This document shows, in pieces, positions 8,116 through 16,858 of a stretch of DNA of 64,000 bases (position 1 is the first letter of the stretch; every line of letters begins with the position of its first letter). This DNA comes from Lachnospiraceae bacterium UBA3762 (GTDB lineage Bacteria; Bacillota; Clostridia; Lachnospirales; Lachnospiraceae). The stretch covers positions 1-64,000 of the forward strand of contig DFGA01000064.1 in assembly GCA_002371615.1 (NCBI GenBank), in the 5' to 3' direction. Below the pieces are notes generated by a model that was not told where the DNA came from, made no database searches, and was given only the letters and a program-made list of their open reading frames with translations. The translations under genes and the position numbers were made by a program.

Positions 8116-9147
8116 ATGGGTAATTCAGTGAGTGATGATAAAAAAAGAGAAAGCGGCCCCGATCTTGTAAGATCGCTTGCCTGTTTTTTTGTTGTGGGCG
8201 CACATTTTTACCTTAATATGGGATATTATAATGTGCCGCTTGAAGGAGCGAAAATGTTTGTCGAGACAGCGTTTCGCTGGCTGTTTGTCACGGCGGTTCC
8301 GCTGTTTTTTATGCTGACCGGATACTTCAAGAAGAACAAGAAGGCAGACAGGAGTCACTATATGGCTCTTGTCCCGCTTGCAATATCTTATGTTGTAATT
8401 TCGGTGGCGAAAATGATACTGTACAACCGGCTTTACGGCAAGATATACACAGTAAAGGATATGTTCATCAATCTCGGGAATTACCAGATTGCGTGGTATA
8501 TGGGACTGTATCTGTGTGTTTTTTTACTGATCCCGTTTCTCAACAAAGCATGGTATGCACTTGATGAAAAAGAACAGAACATACTTCTCGGAACCCTTGT
8601 TTTTTTGTGTACGGTATATCCCGTCTGGAACTATATAGCACCGTCGTATTTCATCGGAATATACCCGGTTCTATTCTATTTTCTCGGGATAGCGGTGCGT
8701 GACAGAAGATGGCGCCCCAACAGAGCAGCTCTTGCGGCGGTTCTTGTTCTTACCGTGCTTATTGAAGCCTTCATCAGCACAAGATTTACATCGACCGGAA
8801 GTTTTGACTGGAATCTCATCTCGACTGCTGACGGTACATACGGAACTTTGTTTATATCAATATGCACTGTCTGCATTTTTCTTCTTTTCTATGATGTGAA
8901 TATCAGATCGAAAATCATTTGCCGGATTCTTTCGTCAATTAGCTCGGTTTCTTTTGAAATATATCTGTTTGCGGGTGCATATGATGCAATAATTTATCAG
9001 TACGCAAAACGTTTTCTTCCTGGACCTGTGGAAGCGTTCTGGTGGTTCTTCGTAACGGTTCCGCTAAGTTTCATATGCGCTTATCTGTCATCGCTCATCT
9101 TCCACGGTGTGGTTAATCTTGCGCTGAGGAAGATAAATACCCGTTAA
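8116..9147 (+). CDS. Acyltransferase family 3 membrane protein
   Basis: A 343-residue protein with about ten membrane segments. GPDLVRSLACFFVVGAHF holds the R-x10-H signature of acyltransferase 3 proteins, which O-acylate surface glycans, peptidoglycan or lipids using cytoplasmic acyl donors. No extracellular SGNH domain is attached. It follows queT by 32 bases and is followed by a 110-bp repeat that may terminate transcription. The substrate is unknown. Confidence 0.85.
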   Translation: MGNSVSDDKKRESGPDLVRSLACFFVVGAHFYLNMGYYNVPLEGAKMFVETAFRWLFVTAVPLFFMLTGYFKKNKKADRSHYMALVPLAISYVVISVAKMILYNRLYGKIYTVKDMFINLGNYQIAWYMGLYLCVFLLIPFLNKAWYALDEKEQNILLGTLVFLCTVYPVWNYIAPSYFIGIYPVLFYFLGIAVRDRRWRPNRAALAAVLVLTVLIEAFISTRFTSTGSFDWNLISTADGTYGTLFISICTVCIFLLFYDVNIRSKIICRILSSISSVSFEIYLFAGAYDAIIYQYAKRFLPGPVEAFWWFFVTVPLSFICAYLSSLIFHGVVNLALRKINTR

Positions 9148-9157
9148 TTCTCACTAG

Positions 9158-9267
9158 AAGCGGGTCCTGTCTGGCAGGGCGCCGGTCGCTCAAACAGTCC
9201 TCGACGCTTCAGGAAAGCCTTCGCGTCTGCGGAACTCGCTTTGCGGCATCCCTGCAGACACCCGCTT
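9158..9267 (+). repeat. 110-bp structured dispersed repeat, copy 1
   Basis: The element starts AAGCGGGTCC and ends AGACACCCGCTT, so its ends are inverted repeats; inner arms such as GACGC/GCGTC can also pair. A copy with a single mismatch lies in the opposite orientation at 44619-44728. It is G+C-rich, lies between convergent genes and could act as a terminator here. No transposase is encoded; it behaves like a MITE or similar non-autonomous element. Confidence 0.9.
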
Positions 9268-9289
9268 TTATGGTCTATAAGGTGATGCG

Positions 9290-9697
9290 CTAGTTATGAA
9301 CCGGATGAACCGTCTTGCCGTTTGCGAGATCCACTCCGCCAGCATCACAGTGTTTGTTGTGAAACTGAGCCAGGAGCCTTGCATCACAATGGCTCGCGTG
9401 CTCGATCTTCAAGTCAAACATTTCACTCGTTGCCTTAAAGGCTTTGTGTTCGTCCGCCAACTGTCTGGCCAGCCAGTCGTTTGCCCGGTCATCCTGCAGG
9501 GTAGAACCTCTTTTATCGCCCATATACCTTCCGACAGTTGTGATGTCTTTATGGGGCTTGTAGCCCACATATCCCTTTTTGGCAGATGATGTATTGCGAC
9601 GGGTGTTCTTAACCCCGGTGGATGTCTTGATAACACCTTTCTTTATCAACTGCCATATGATTACCATTATTAGTAAAAACCATATAACCTGAGCCAT
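9290..9697 (-). CDS. Small membrane-anchored protein of unknown function next to SPFH protein
   Basis: A 135-residue protein with one N-terminal transmembrane helix (about residues 4-22) and a basic, then His/Cys-containing soluble part: HASHC and HNKHC occur near the C-terminus and might bind metal. I do not recognise the family. It starts 37 bases after the SPFH gene stop on the same strand, where an NfeD-type partner is often found, but it does not resemble NfeD. GAGG precedes the start. Confidence 0.7.
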   Translation of the reverse strand: MAQVIWFLLIMVIIWQLIKKGVIKTSTGVKNTRRNTSSAKKGYVGYKPHKDITTVGRYMGDKRGSTLQDDRANDWLARQLADEHKAFKATSEMFDLKIEHASHCDARLLAQFHNKHCDAGGVDLANGKTVHPVHN

Positions 9698-9734
9698 ATG
9701 TTATCCTCATATCTTTCTAAACGACGGCATCCTT

Positions 9735-10625
9735 TTACTGTCTGGCAGTCTCTGACAGTGCAGTGATCGCTCCCGCAAGGTTCGCAAGATCAGAAGGTAC
9801 AATAACCTTTGTAGCCTGTCCGTCAGCCATCTTGGCAACAGCATCAAATGACTGCAGTGTGATGTACTGTTGTGTCGGATTGGCATCATTGATAAGCCTG
9901 ATACCTTCAGCTTTAGCACGTTGTACCGCAAGCAAAGCTTCAGCCTCACCTTCGGCCTCACGTATGCGTTGTTCCTTGACTGCTTCCGCACGAAGAATAG
10001 CTGCCTGTTTTTCTCCTTCGGCAAGAGTAATAGCGGACTGTTTCTTACCTTCAGCGGTAAGGATGGCTTCACGTTTTTCACGCTCGGCTCTCATCTGTTT
10101 TTCCATAGCGTCCTGTATAGACTGAGGAGGCATAATGTTCTTGACTTCGACACGGCTTACTTTGATTCCCCACTTATCGGTTGCTTCATCAAGTATAGCT
10201 GTGATCTGTGAGTTGATTTCATCACGGCTTGTAAGGGTTTCATCAAGAGTCATGCTGCCGATGATATTACGAAGGGTTGTAGCTGACAGATTTTCGATTG
10301 CTGCAATGGGTCGCTCAACACCGTATGTAAAAAGCTTTGCATCAAACACGGAAAAGAATACGACCGAGTCAACCATCATAGTTACGTTATCTTTTGTGAT
10401 GACCGGCTGCGGCTCGAAATCAGCAACCTGCTCTTTAAGTGAAACTTTCTTCACGACTCTGTAGAAGAACGGCACTTTAAAGTGCAGTCCGGCTGCCCAC
10501 GAACTGTGGTATTTGCCCAGAAATTCAATTACCCAGGCATTGGCCTGCGGAACGATGCAGATGCATCTTACGCAGAAGATGATAAAAATGAGAATTACAA
10601 CCAACAGAAAAATAAGACCTTCCAT
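9735..10625 (-). CDS. SPFH/Band 7 (stomatin/QmcA-like) membrane protein
   Basis: A 296-residue flotillin-superfamily protein. An N-terminal transmembrane segment (about 3-25) is followed by a Band 7 domain with VPQANAWVIEFLGKY and RNIIGSMTLDE. The long charged helix that follows (about 165-245, rich in AEGEKQAA-type repeats) should form a coiled coil for oligomerisation. Such proteins form membrane cages or microdomains and often regulate membrane proteases. It is the first gene of a two-gene operon. Confidence 0.9.
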   Translation of the reverse strand: MEGLIFLLVVILIFIIFCVRCICIVPQANAWVIEFLGKYHSSWAAGLHFKVPFFYRVVKKVSLKEQVADFEPQPVITKDNVTMMVDSVVFFSVFDAKLFTYGVERPIAAIENLSATTLRNIIGSMTLDETLTSRDEINSQITAILDEATDKWGIKVSRVEVKNIMPPQSIQDAMEKQMRAEREKREAILTAEGKKQSAITLAEGEKQAAILRAEAVKEQRIREAEGEAEALLAVQRAKAEGIRLINDANPTQQYITLQSFDAVAKMADGQATKVIVPSDLANLAGAITALSETARQ

Positions 10626-10668
10626 AACGGACTCCTTTCAGATTCAAAGTCTGTAACTGTTTTCGTAT

Positions 10669-10677
10669 ATTATATCA
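10669..10677 (-). promoter_or_regulatory. Extended -10 promoter of the SPFH gene
   Basis: On the minus strand the sequence reads TGaTATAAT (TATAAT at 10669-10674), about 45 bases before the start codon. The -35 region is weak, as is usual for extended -10 promoters. It is divergent from the lipid-kinase promoter. Confidence 0.55.
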
Positions 10678-10690
10678 TAATTTCGATGTG

Positions 10691-10719
10691 TTGTTTTCAA
10701 ACTGTGTTTGTGCTACAAT
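10691..10719 (+). promoter_or_regulatory. Promoter of lipid kinase gene, leaderless layout
   Basis: TTGTTT (10691-10696), 17-bp spacer ending in TGc, TACAAT (10714-10719). The ATG of the lipid kinase begins seven bases later, so transcription and translation probably start at the same base. There is no ribosome-binding site. Confidence 0.7.
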
Positions 10720-10726
10720 TTTCAAT

Positions 10727-11608
10727 ATGAAAAATCTGCTGTTTATATATAATCCGAAAGCCGGAAAGGGTAGTATCGGCACGCATCTCGGAGATATAGT
10801 GGAGATATTTGCCGCATCCGGATACAGAGTAACTATTTATCCGACAAAGTGTCAGGGTGATGGTGAGGTTATAGCTAAACAGTGGGCCGTAGAATTCGAC
10901 AGAATTGTTTGTGCCGGCGGTGACGGGACTTTGGATGAGATCGTAACCGGAGTTTTGTCAGCGGGAGCGGATGTTCCTATAGGATACTTACCGACAGGTT
11001 CGACGAATGATTTTGCGCGAAGCATCGGATTGCCGAGAACTGTTAAAAGGGCTGCGAAGATCGCGGTTTCCGACAATTATTTCAAATGTGACATCGGCCG
11101 TTTTAATTCCAGATATTTTGTGTATGTTGCTGCATTCGGTCTGTTCACTGATGTTACATATGAAACTGACCAGGGAATGAAAAACATCTTCGGGTATACC
11201 GCGTACCTTGCGGAAGCGGTTAAAAAACTCCCGTCCGCACGACCGATCCCCCTTCGCATTACGTATGGTGATAAAGTCATTTCCGATAATTTTATCGTCG
11301 GAATAATTACCAATTCCGAATCCGTCGGAGGAATGAAAGCATTGCCCGGTCCGGATGTAAAGCTTAATGACGGGATATTTGAGGTCATGCTTGTACGATA
11401 TCCCGACAGTATACTTGATTTGAATCTGATCGGCCCGGCGATACTTGACCGTAGGATCAAATCGGAAAATGTGATATGCTTTAAGTGTACGAGTCTGCAG
11501 GTCGAATCCGATGAACCCATACCTTGGAATCTGGACGGAGAGTTCGGCGGGATGGTTGACAGAGCTTTGATAGATAATATGCGCGAAGCCGCAGAATTTG
11601 TTGTATGA
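10727..11608 (+). CDS. Diacylglycerol/lipid kinase family protein (YegS/BmrU type)
   Basis: A 293-residue kinase of the DAGK catalytic family. FIYNPKAGKG (N-terminal nucleotide loop), CAGGDGTLDEIV (GGDG ATP site) and YLPTGSTNDFARS are all intact. These enzymes phosphorylate diacylglycerol or related lipids. The start is set at 10727 because the protein family begins at this MKN and because the promoter occupies the upstream in-frame extension. It overlaps the patatin gene by 4 nt (ATGA), suggesting a joint role in phospholipid turnover. Confidence 0.88.
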   Translation: MKNLLFIYNPKAGKGSIGTHLGDIVEIFAASGYRVTIYPTKCQGDGEVIAKQWAVEFDRIVCAGGDGTLDEIVTGVLSAGADVPIGYLPTGSTNDFARSIGLPRTVKRAAKIAVSDNYFKCDIGRFNSRYFVYVAAFGLFTDVTYETDQGMKNIFGYTAYLAEAVKKLPSARPIPLRITYGDKVISDNFIVGIITNSESVGGMKALPGPDVKLNDGIFEVMLVRYPDSILDLNLIGPAILDRRIKSENVICFKCTSLQVESDEPIPWNLDGEFGGMVDRALIDNMREAAEFVV

Positions 11609-12450
11609 ACGGACTGGTGCTTGAAGGCGGAGCGATGCGGGGACTCTTTACCGCTGGTGTGCTCGATGTCTTCATGGAAAACGGAATAAAGTTTGATAAT
11701 GTGATCGGAGTAAGTGCCGGTGCGTGTTTCGGCTGTAATTATGTTTCCGGTCAGGTTGGAAGAACGATACGGTACAATATGAAATATGCCCGGGATAAGA
11801 GATACTGCAGTGTCTCATCTCTTATCAGGACAGGAGATATTTTCGGCGGCGAGTTTTGTTACCATACACTTCCGACGGAACTGGACAAGTTTGACGAGGC
11901 AGCATTCATTGATTCCGGGATACCATTCTATATGGTCGTGACGGATATCGAAACAGGCGAGGCGGGATACCACCGGATGCGTGATGCCTCATACGAAGAA
12001 CTCGAGTGGATGCGTGCAAGTTCATCGATGCCGCTGGTTTCAAATATAGTGGAGATAGGCGGCGGCAAATACCTTGACGGTGGAATGACTGATGCAATAC
12101 CGCTCAAAGCTTCCGAAGCACTGGGGTGTGATAAGAATGTTACGGTCCTGACCAAGCCGAGAGGTTACCGAAAGAGCCATGAAAAAACAATGCCTCTTAT
12201 CAGGCTTAAATACAGGGAATACCCGAACCTTATCAGGGCTATGGATATAAGGCATATCACATACAATGAACAGCTTGATCATGTTTTGGCGCAGGAAAAG
12301 GCCGGAACAAACTTTGTGATATGTCCGAAATCTCCGCTGCCGCTCGGTCATATATGTCATGATCCGCTTGTTATGCGTGAGGCATATGAAATAGGGCGGA
12401 ATGAAGCAAATGAACTTATGCCTGCTCTCGAGAGATTTTTGGCTTTATAA
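11605..12450 (+). CDS. Patatin-like phospholipase
   Basis: A 281-residue patatin-family acyl hydrolase. EGGAMRG forms the oxyanion hole, GVSAG holds nucleophile Ser37, and YLDGGMTD contains the second catalytic residue Asp158. There is no signal peptide, so it acts inside the cell, presumably deacylating membrane lipids. It is translationally coupled to the preceding lipid kinase. Confidence 0.9.
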   Translation: MNGLVLEGGAMRGLFTAGVLDVFMENGIKFDNVIGVSAGACFGCNYVSGQVGRTIRYNMKYARDKRYCSVSSLIRTGDIFGGEFCYHTLPTELDKFDEAAFIDSGIPFYMVVTDIETGEAGYHRMRDASYEELEWMRASSSMPLVSNIVEIGGGKYLDGGMTDAIPLKASEALGCDKNVTVLTKPRGYRKSHEKTMPLIRLKYREYPNLIRAMDIRHITYNEQLDHVLAQEKAGTNFVICPKSPLPLGHICHDPLVMREAYEIGRNEANELMPALERFLAL

Positions 12451-12478
12451 AGGGGAAGTATAAAGGGGATTGTCAGTT

Positions 12479-13342
12479 ATGAAAAATCATTTAATTGCAT
12501 TTATTGTTACTGCCGTATCGGCATTAACTTTGGGTTTTTGCGTAGAAACCGCTGCGGCGACTTACGATGTCACTCCGACACCGGCTCCGCTTGCACTCAA
12601 GACAGTTGATCTTGTGATTTTTGCTGGACAGAGCAATATGTCGGGGCGGGGAGGAGATGCCACACAGGCTCCGGGTGTACCGGCAGATACGGGATATGAA
12701 TTCAGAATAGGGACATGCCCTACCGGAATCTACCCTGTCACGGAACCTTTCGGAGTATATTCAAACGGATATCTGTGCGATCCGCCATCGCTGAGAGGCG
12801 GTTCACTTGTGTCCGCGTTTATGAATTCATATTATCGGGCAACAGGAACCCCGGTTTTGGGATTTTCCGCCGCGAGGGGAGGATCGAGTATCGGATATTG
12901 GCAAACCGCTCCGGTTCAGGCCGAACTTGAGAGTAAGTTTGATACTATACAGTCATGGTGTACGGCCAATCATATCAATATCCGGAGAAAATACGTTGTA
13001 TGGCTTCAGGGTGAAACGGACGGAGTCGCCAATATTGATGTTGAAACGTACAAGACGGGACTTGCCAACACTTTCACAAGATTGTTTGTTAAGGGACTCG
13101 ATCAGGTATTTGTCATCACGATAGGTCAGTATGCGGGGTTGCCGGGTACGTATGATAAGGTTAATGAAGCGGCAAGGCAGCTTTGTGCACAGGATCCTAA
13201 GTTTACTCTCGGATCGGAGGCGCTGAGTGCTCTTCCCCCGACATACCTTACGGACGGATGCCATTATAATCAGGCTGCGCTTAATATTGTAGGTTCACAG
13301 TGCGGAAATGTCGCCGCACGATATACACCGGGTTTTTGGTAA
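12479..13342 (+). CDS. Secreted SGNH/CE6-type carbohydrate esterase
   Basis: A 287-residue exported esterase. A signal peptide (about residues 1-27, ending ETAAA) precedes the domain. IFAGQSNMSGRG carries the nucleophile Ser52, WLQGETDG is the block III Gly/Asn equivalent, and DGCHYN near the C-terminus gives the catalytic Asp and His. This matches the sialate O-acetylesterase/CE6 family, which removes acetyl groups from sugars such as xylan. The ATG at 12479 is chosen because AAAGGGG lies about ten bases before it. Confidence 0.85.
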   Translation: MKNHLIAFIVTAVSALTLGFCVETAAATYDVTPTPAPLALKTVDLVIFAGQSNMSGRGGDATQAPGVPADTGYEFRIGTCPTGIYPVTEPFGVYSNGYLCDPPSLRGGSLVSAFMNSYYRATGTPVLGFSAARGGSSIGYWQTAPVQAELESKFDTIQSWCTANHINIRRKYVVWLQGETDGVANIDVETYKTGLANTFTRLFVKGLDQVFVITIGQYAGLPGTYDKVNEAARQLCAQDPKFTLGSEALSALPPTYLTDGCHYNQAALNIVGSQCGNVAARYTPGFW

Positions 13343-13348
13343 AAAACA

Positions 13349-15187
13349 ATGCGTAATATAGCGGTTTTTCTGGGAGAGTTACAACTTGATACACAGCGTA
13401 AGGTACTTGAAGGTATTGCCGAAGCGGCGAAAGCTGACGGCAATAATGTTGTTGTGTACTGTCTGACACTGTCAAAGGATGAAGAGTTTAATATCGGAGA
13501 GTCAGCGGCTATGCAATACGATGACTTTTCAATATATGACGGATTCATTATCTATTCTGAAAGCATTTACTCCGAGAAGATCAGAAATATAGTAATAGAA
13601 AAAATCAGAAGCCAGAACAGGCCGTGTGCTTCCATTGACTGCCCGATAGAGGGAATGATCAATGTAAGCAGTGATAATGAGTCTGCCATGCGTGCACTCT
13701 CCGATCATCTGATTAATGAACATAAGATCAAAACAGTTAACTTTATAGGTGGACCCGAGGATTCCATTGATGCAGTGACACGTAAGAGAGTATTCATTGA
13801 GGAGATGGAAAAGGCAGGATTAAAGTTTGACGAAGAGCGTTATTATGTGGGAGATTATTACGCAAGGAGCGGAAGAGCAGCCGTAAAATACTTCGAGAAG
13901 AAGGGACTGCTCAAAGCCGATGCCTATGTATGCGCAAATGACCAGATGGCTCTCGGCGCATTCTATGCTCTTGGGGATAGGGGGATCAGGGTTCCGGAAG
14001 ACACCCTGATGTCGGGATATGACAATATCTTTGAAGCAGCAAATCATTATCCGAGGATCACTTCTGTCAGCCGTTCGGAGAAGAAGATCGGTGAGACGGC
14101 TTACAGAAATGTAATTAAATGCATAGAGGGGAAAAAATATAACCCTAATCCAGTTATTGAATCCAATCCTGTATTTGCGGAAAGCTGCGGCTGCGATGCA
14201 GTACGGCCGGTTAACCATCGAATTGTTGTCAATCAGTACTCGAGAAACAAACTTCGTGAAGCCCGCTATGCAGAGATGATAAGCGAACTGACGATAGAGC
14301 TTACTACCGCACAGTCGGTAGAGGATATATGTGAATACTTAAAGCCGTGTATTCCCGAACTGGGGGGAGATGCATTCTCGCTTTTGCTCGGTGACCCGGA
14401 AACTTTTGCGGATCCCGTGAGTGGTCTTGCCAGCGGGATAGATTACAAGAACGGGGAATATAAATTCATCAAAAATGAACATATAGGCAAACGCCACCCG
14501 AAATTTGATCAGGATGAAGGCGGTAATCTGTACGTCATGTACTCCATACATTTCAGGGATCGTTTTTATGGACTGGCTGCCATACGTAATTCGACTATGC
14601 CGCTGTTTTCGGAGTTTTACAGAGTCCTTATGATGACTCTGTCGAGCGCGCTTGAGCAGGTATATAACGTTATCAAGATGCGGAAGATGATCAAAACACT
14701 TGACGAGATGTGGGTGTTTGATCCGATGACTCATGTATATAACCGGGCCGGATTCTTCAAGTTTTCCGAGGAGGTCGTGGCAGAAGCCCGCAGGGAAAAA
14801 GAGGACATGTTCTTCATATTCCTTGATCTTGACGGGCTCAAGAAGGTTAATGATGCTCTCGGTCATGAAATGGGAGACCGGATGATATGCGATATGGCCG
14901 ATGTGCTCCGCAAGACCAGGAACAAAAATGAACTGCTGATGAGATACGGCGGTGATGAGTTTGTTGTGTTCGGAAAAGGCTCAACGACAGTTGCCGTCGA
15001 GGAGGATATATCGCGTATCCGAAGAGCCATGAGAGAGATCAACGAAAAGGGAGACCGCAAATATAACCTTGATGCCAGCATAGGGTATCATATGGTGCCT
15101 TATGATAATGAAAAACCGCTGAGTGCTTTGATCGAACTTGCGGATCAGGAAATGTACAAGGAAAAAAGAGCAAAACATAAGAGGTGA
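13349..15187 (+). CDS. LacI-type ligand sensor fused to GGDEF diguanylate cyclase
   Basis: A 612-residue soluble protein. Residues 1-275 form a periplasmic-binding-protein-like domain of the LacI/GalR type (VSSDNESAMRALSDHL, ANDQMALGAFYAL, SGYDN) but without the DNA-binding helix-turn-helix. A middle region (about 300-440) looks GAF-like. The C-terminal GGDEF domain (about 455-612) has an intact YGGDEF near residue 534. With no signal or membrane segment it should be a cytoplasmic sensor, probably of a sugar, controlling cyclic di-GMP. It begins six bases after the esterase gene and has no clear ribosome-binding site, so translation is probably coupled. Confidence 0.88.
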   Translation: MRNIAVFLGELQLDTQRKVLEGIAEAAKADGNNVVVYCLTLSKDEEFNIGESAAMQYDDFSIYDGFIIYSESIYSEKIRNIVIEKIRSQNRPCASIDCPIEGMINVSSDNESAMRALSDHLINEHKIKTVNFIGGPEDSIDAVTRKRVFIEEMEKAGLKFDEERYYVGDYYARSGRAAVKYFEKKGLLKADAYVCANDQMALGAFYALGDRGIRVPEDTLMSGYDNIFEAANHYPRITSVSRSEKKIGETAYRNVIKCIEGKKYNPNPVIESNPVFAESCGCDAVRPVNHRIVVNQYSRNKLREARYAEMISELTIELTTAQSVEDICEYLKPCIPELGGDAFSLLLGDPETFADPVSGLASGIDYKNGEYKFIKNEHIGKRHPKFDQDEGGNLYVMYSIHFRDRFYGLAAIRNSTMPLFSEFYRVLMMTLSSALEQVYNVIKMRKMIKTLDEMWVFDPMTHVYNRAGFFKFSEEVVAEARREKEDMFFIFLDLDGLKKVNDALGHEMGDRMICDMADVLRKTRNKNELLMRYGGDEFVVFGKGSTTVAVEEDISRIRRAMREINEKGDRKYNLDASIGYHMVPYDNEKPLSALIELADQEMYKEKRAKHKR

Positions 15188-15202
15188 GAATTCTCACCTC
15201 TT
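15179..15202. terminator. Bidirectional terminator, perfect 24-nt palindrome
   Basis: AAGAGGTGAGAA (15179-15190) is followed directly by its reverse complement. It contains the stop codon of the sensor-GGDEF gene and reaches the end of the convergent DUF1836 gene, with T-rich sequence on the + side. Confidence 0.75.
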
Positions 15203-15802
15203 TCTTAATTCTATGCTTCCTCCGTTTGTAAGGTCTTTACCGTCAAGGAGCAGGAGCTTTTCAGCCATCAGCTTGGAAAATCCCGCATAAATCGTGCACA
15301 TCGTGATCAGATCTTCCGTGTCGGTAGCGCTTTCCTCAATGATGTCCTTATGATCGAGGATGGGACCTGCTACGAGTCTTATCTGTTTCAAAAAGTATTG
15401 TATCGTATATTTGTGCCGGTCGGAATACCGGTCGTAGATCCTTTTTACTTCTTCCTCCGGGATATTCATCGGTATAATTCTGGATATGACTGCGATCGGA
15501 AGTATCTGCTTCATGGTGCATATCATTACAAGATAAGCAATATGAATGCGATAGTATTTCTTCTTTGTTGGCTCGGGCATTATTTTTGTCCGGACATAAT
15601 TGTTGATGGTGGCGGCAGTAATTATCTGTTCGTCCTTAAGCTCGGGAGGCAGATAATCAAGATATTCTTTCAGAAGTATTATGATCTGTTCCATATACAG
15701 ACCGATATTCGGGATCTCATCCCACGAAGGGAGCTTGAATTCCTCCAGGTATTTTTCCCAGCGGCGGAGCTTTCCTGCCACGAGGTCTTTATCAAACTTC
15801 AT
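15194..15802 (-). CDS. DUF1836 family protein
   Basis: A 202-residue protein of the DUF1836 family, recognised from LPSWDEIPNIGLYMEQ, INNYVRTKIMPEP and RIHIAYLVMICTMKQ. The first part resembles a MerR/helix-turn-helix fold, so a regulator is plausible but unproven. The start is placed at 15802 because AAGGAACT lies six bases upstream, giving MKFDKDL; a longer frame to 15979 lacks such a site. It is divergent from degV, an association seen often in Clostridia. Confidence 0.8.
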   Translation of the reverse strand: MKFDKDLVAGKLRRWEKYLEEFKLPSWDEIPNIGLYMEQIIILLKEYLDYLPPELKDEQIITAATINNYVRTKIMPEPTKKKYYRIHIAYLVMICTMKQILPIAVISRIIPMNIPEEEVKRIYDRYSDRHKYTIQYFLKQIRLVAGPILDHKDIIEESATDTEDLITMCTIYAGFSKLMAEKLLLLDGKDLTNGGSIELRKR

Positions 15803-15890
15803 GATTTTAGTTCCTTCTTTATCATAATGATTCTGATTATTCTGTCTCATTATATCATTTTGATAATAAGATTTCATTATGTTTTTTATA

Positions 15891-15919
15891 TTGACATAGA
15901 GGTAAGCACTTGGTAATCT
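15891..15919 (+). promoter_or_regulatory. degV promoter
   Basis: TTGACA (15891-15896), 17-bp spacer, TAATCT (15914-15919). An inverted repeat ATCTAAT/ATTAGAT (15916-15936) covers the -10 and start point and may be an operator, perhaps for the divergent DUF1836 protein (inference). Confidence 0.65.
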
Positions 15920-15988
15920 AATGTAGTAAATTAGATAATGTTGTAAGTAAAACGACATGGGATACAGCAGACACGGCAAGGAGGAGTT

Positions 15989-16852
15989 ATGAGCGAATAT
16001 GTTATTATGTCGGACACCGGGTGCGATATTGAATTTGATACATTAGACGAGTGGGGTGTAGGCTTCTCAAAACTTACATTTCATTTTGAAGACGGGCAGG
16101 AGCACCTTGAAGGTGAGATGAGTAAGAGCGAATTTTACAACAGGATGCGTGCCGGTGAAGTCAGTAAGACGAGCGCCGTAAACTCCCAGTCCTTTAAGGA
16201 GCTGTTCGAGGGAGCACTCAAGCAGGGCAGGGACGTGCTGTACATCGGCTTTTCTTCCGGTATCAGTGCAACGTCCAATTCCGGTAAGATGGCTGCTAAC
16301 GAACTTCGTGAAGAGTATCCCGACAGAAAGATAATAGCTATTGATACATTGTGTGCGTCAGCCGGAGAAGGACTCATACTTCACTATGCGGTTGAAAAGA
16401 AGAACTCGGGGGCGGACATAGATGAGTGCGCGGAATATGTCAGGGATTTGATACCGAAGCTTGCCCACTGGTTTACTGTTGAAGACCTGGTATACTTAAA
16501 AAGAGGCGGAAGAGTAAGTGCTGCCGCGGCTTTTGCAAGCGGAGTGCTTGGGATCAAACCCGTGCTTCATGTTGATGATGAAGGTAAACTCATTAATATG
16601 ATGAAAGTAAGGGGCAGGACCCAGTCATTAAAAGCAATAGCGAAGAAATATATGGAGACGGCACTTGATCCGCAGAACGGACTCTACTATATATCTCATG
16701 GAGACTGCCTTGATGATGCCAGGGAACTTGAGAGTATGATCGTTGCGGAAGGCGGTAACAAGTGTGCGCTCTTTACCACGATAGGAATGATAATAGGATC
16801 TCATGCAGGTCCGGGAACTATTGCGCTCTTTTTCCTTGCAAGCGGAAGATAA
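15989..16852 (+). CDS. DegV family fatty-acid-binding protein (FakB-like)
   Basis: A 287-residue DegV protein. It begins VIMSDTGCDIE, has TSAVNSQSF, FSSGISATSNS, VEDLVYLKRGGRVS and ends with a SHAGPGTIALFF motif, all typical of the family. FakB proteins bind a fatty acid and present it to the FakA kinase for phosphorylation. A FakA gene is not in this window. Strong GGAGG precedes the start. Confidence 0.88.
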   Translation: MSEYVIMSDTGCDIEFDTLDEWGVGFSKLTFHFEDGQEHLEGEMSKSEFYNRMRAGEVSKTSAVNSQSFKELFEGALKQGRDVLYIGFSSGISATSNSGKMAANELREEYPDRKIIAIDTLCASAGEGLILHYAVEKKNSGADIDECAEYVRDLIPKLAHWFTVEDLVYLKRGGRVSAAAAFASGVLGIKPVLHVDDEGKLINMMKVRGRTQSLKAIAKKYMETALDPQNGLYYISHGDCLDDARELESMIVAEGGNKCALFTTIGMIIGSHAGPGTIALFFLASGR

Positions 16853-16858
16853 GAGGTT

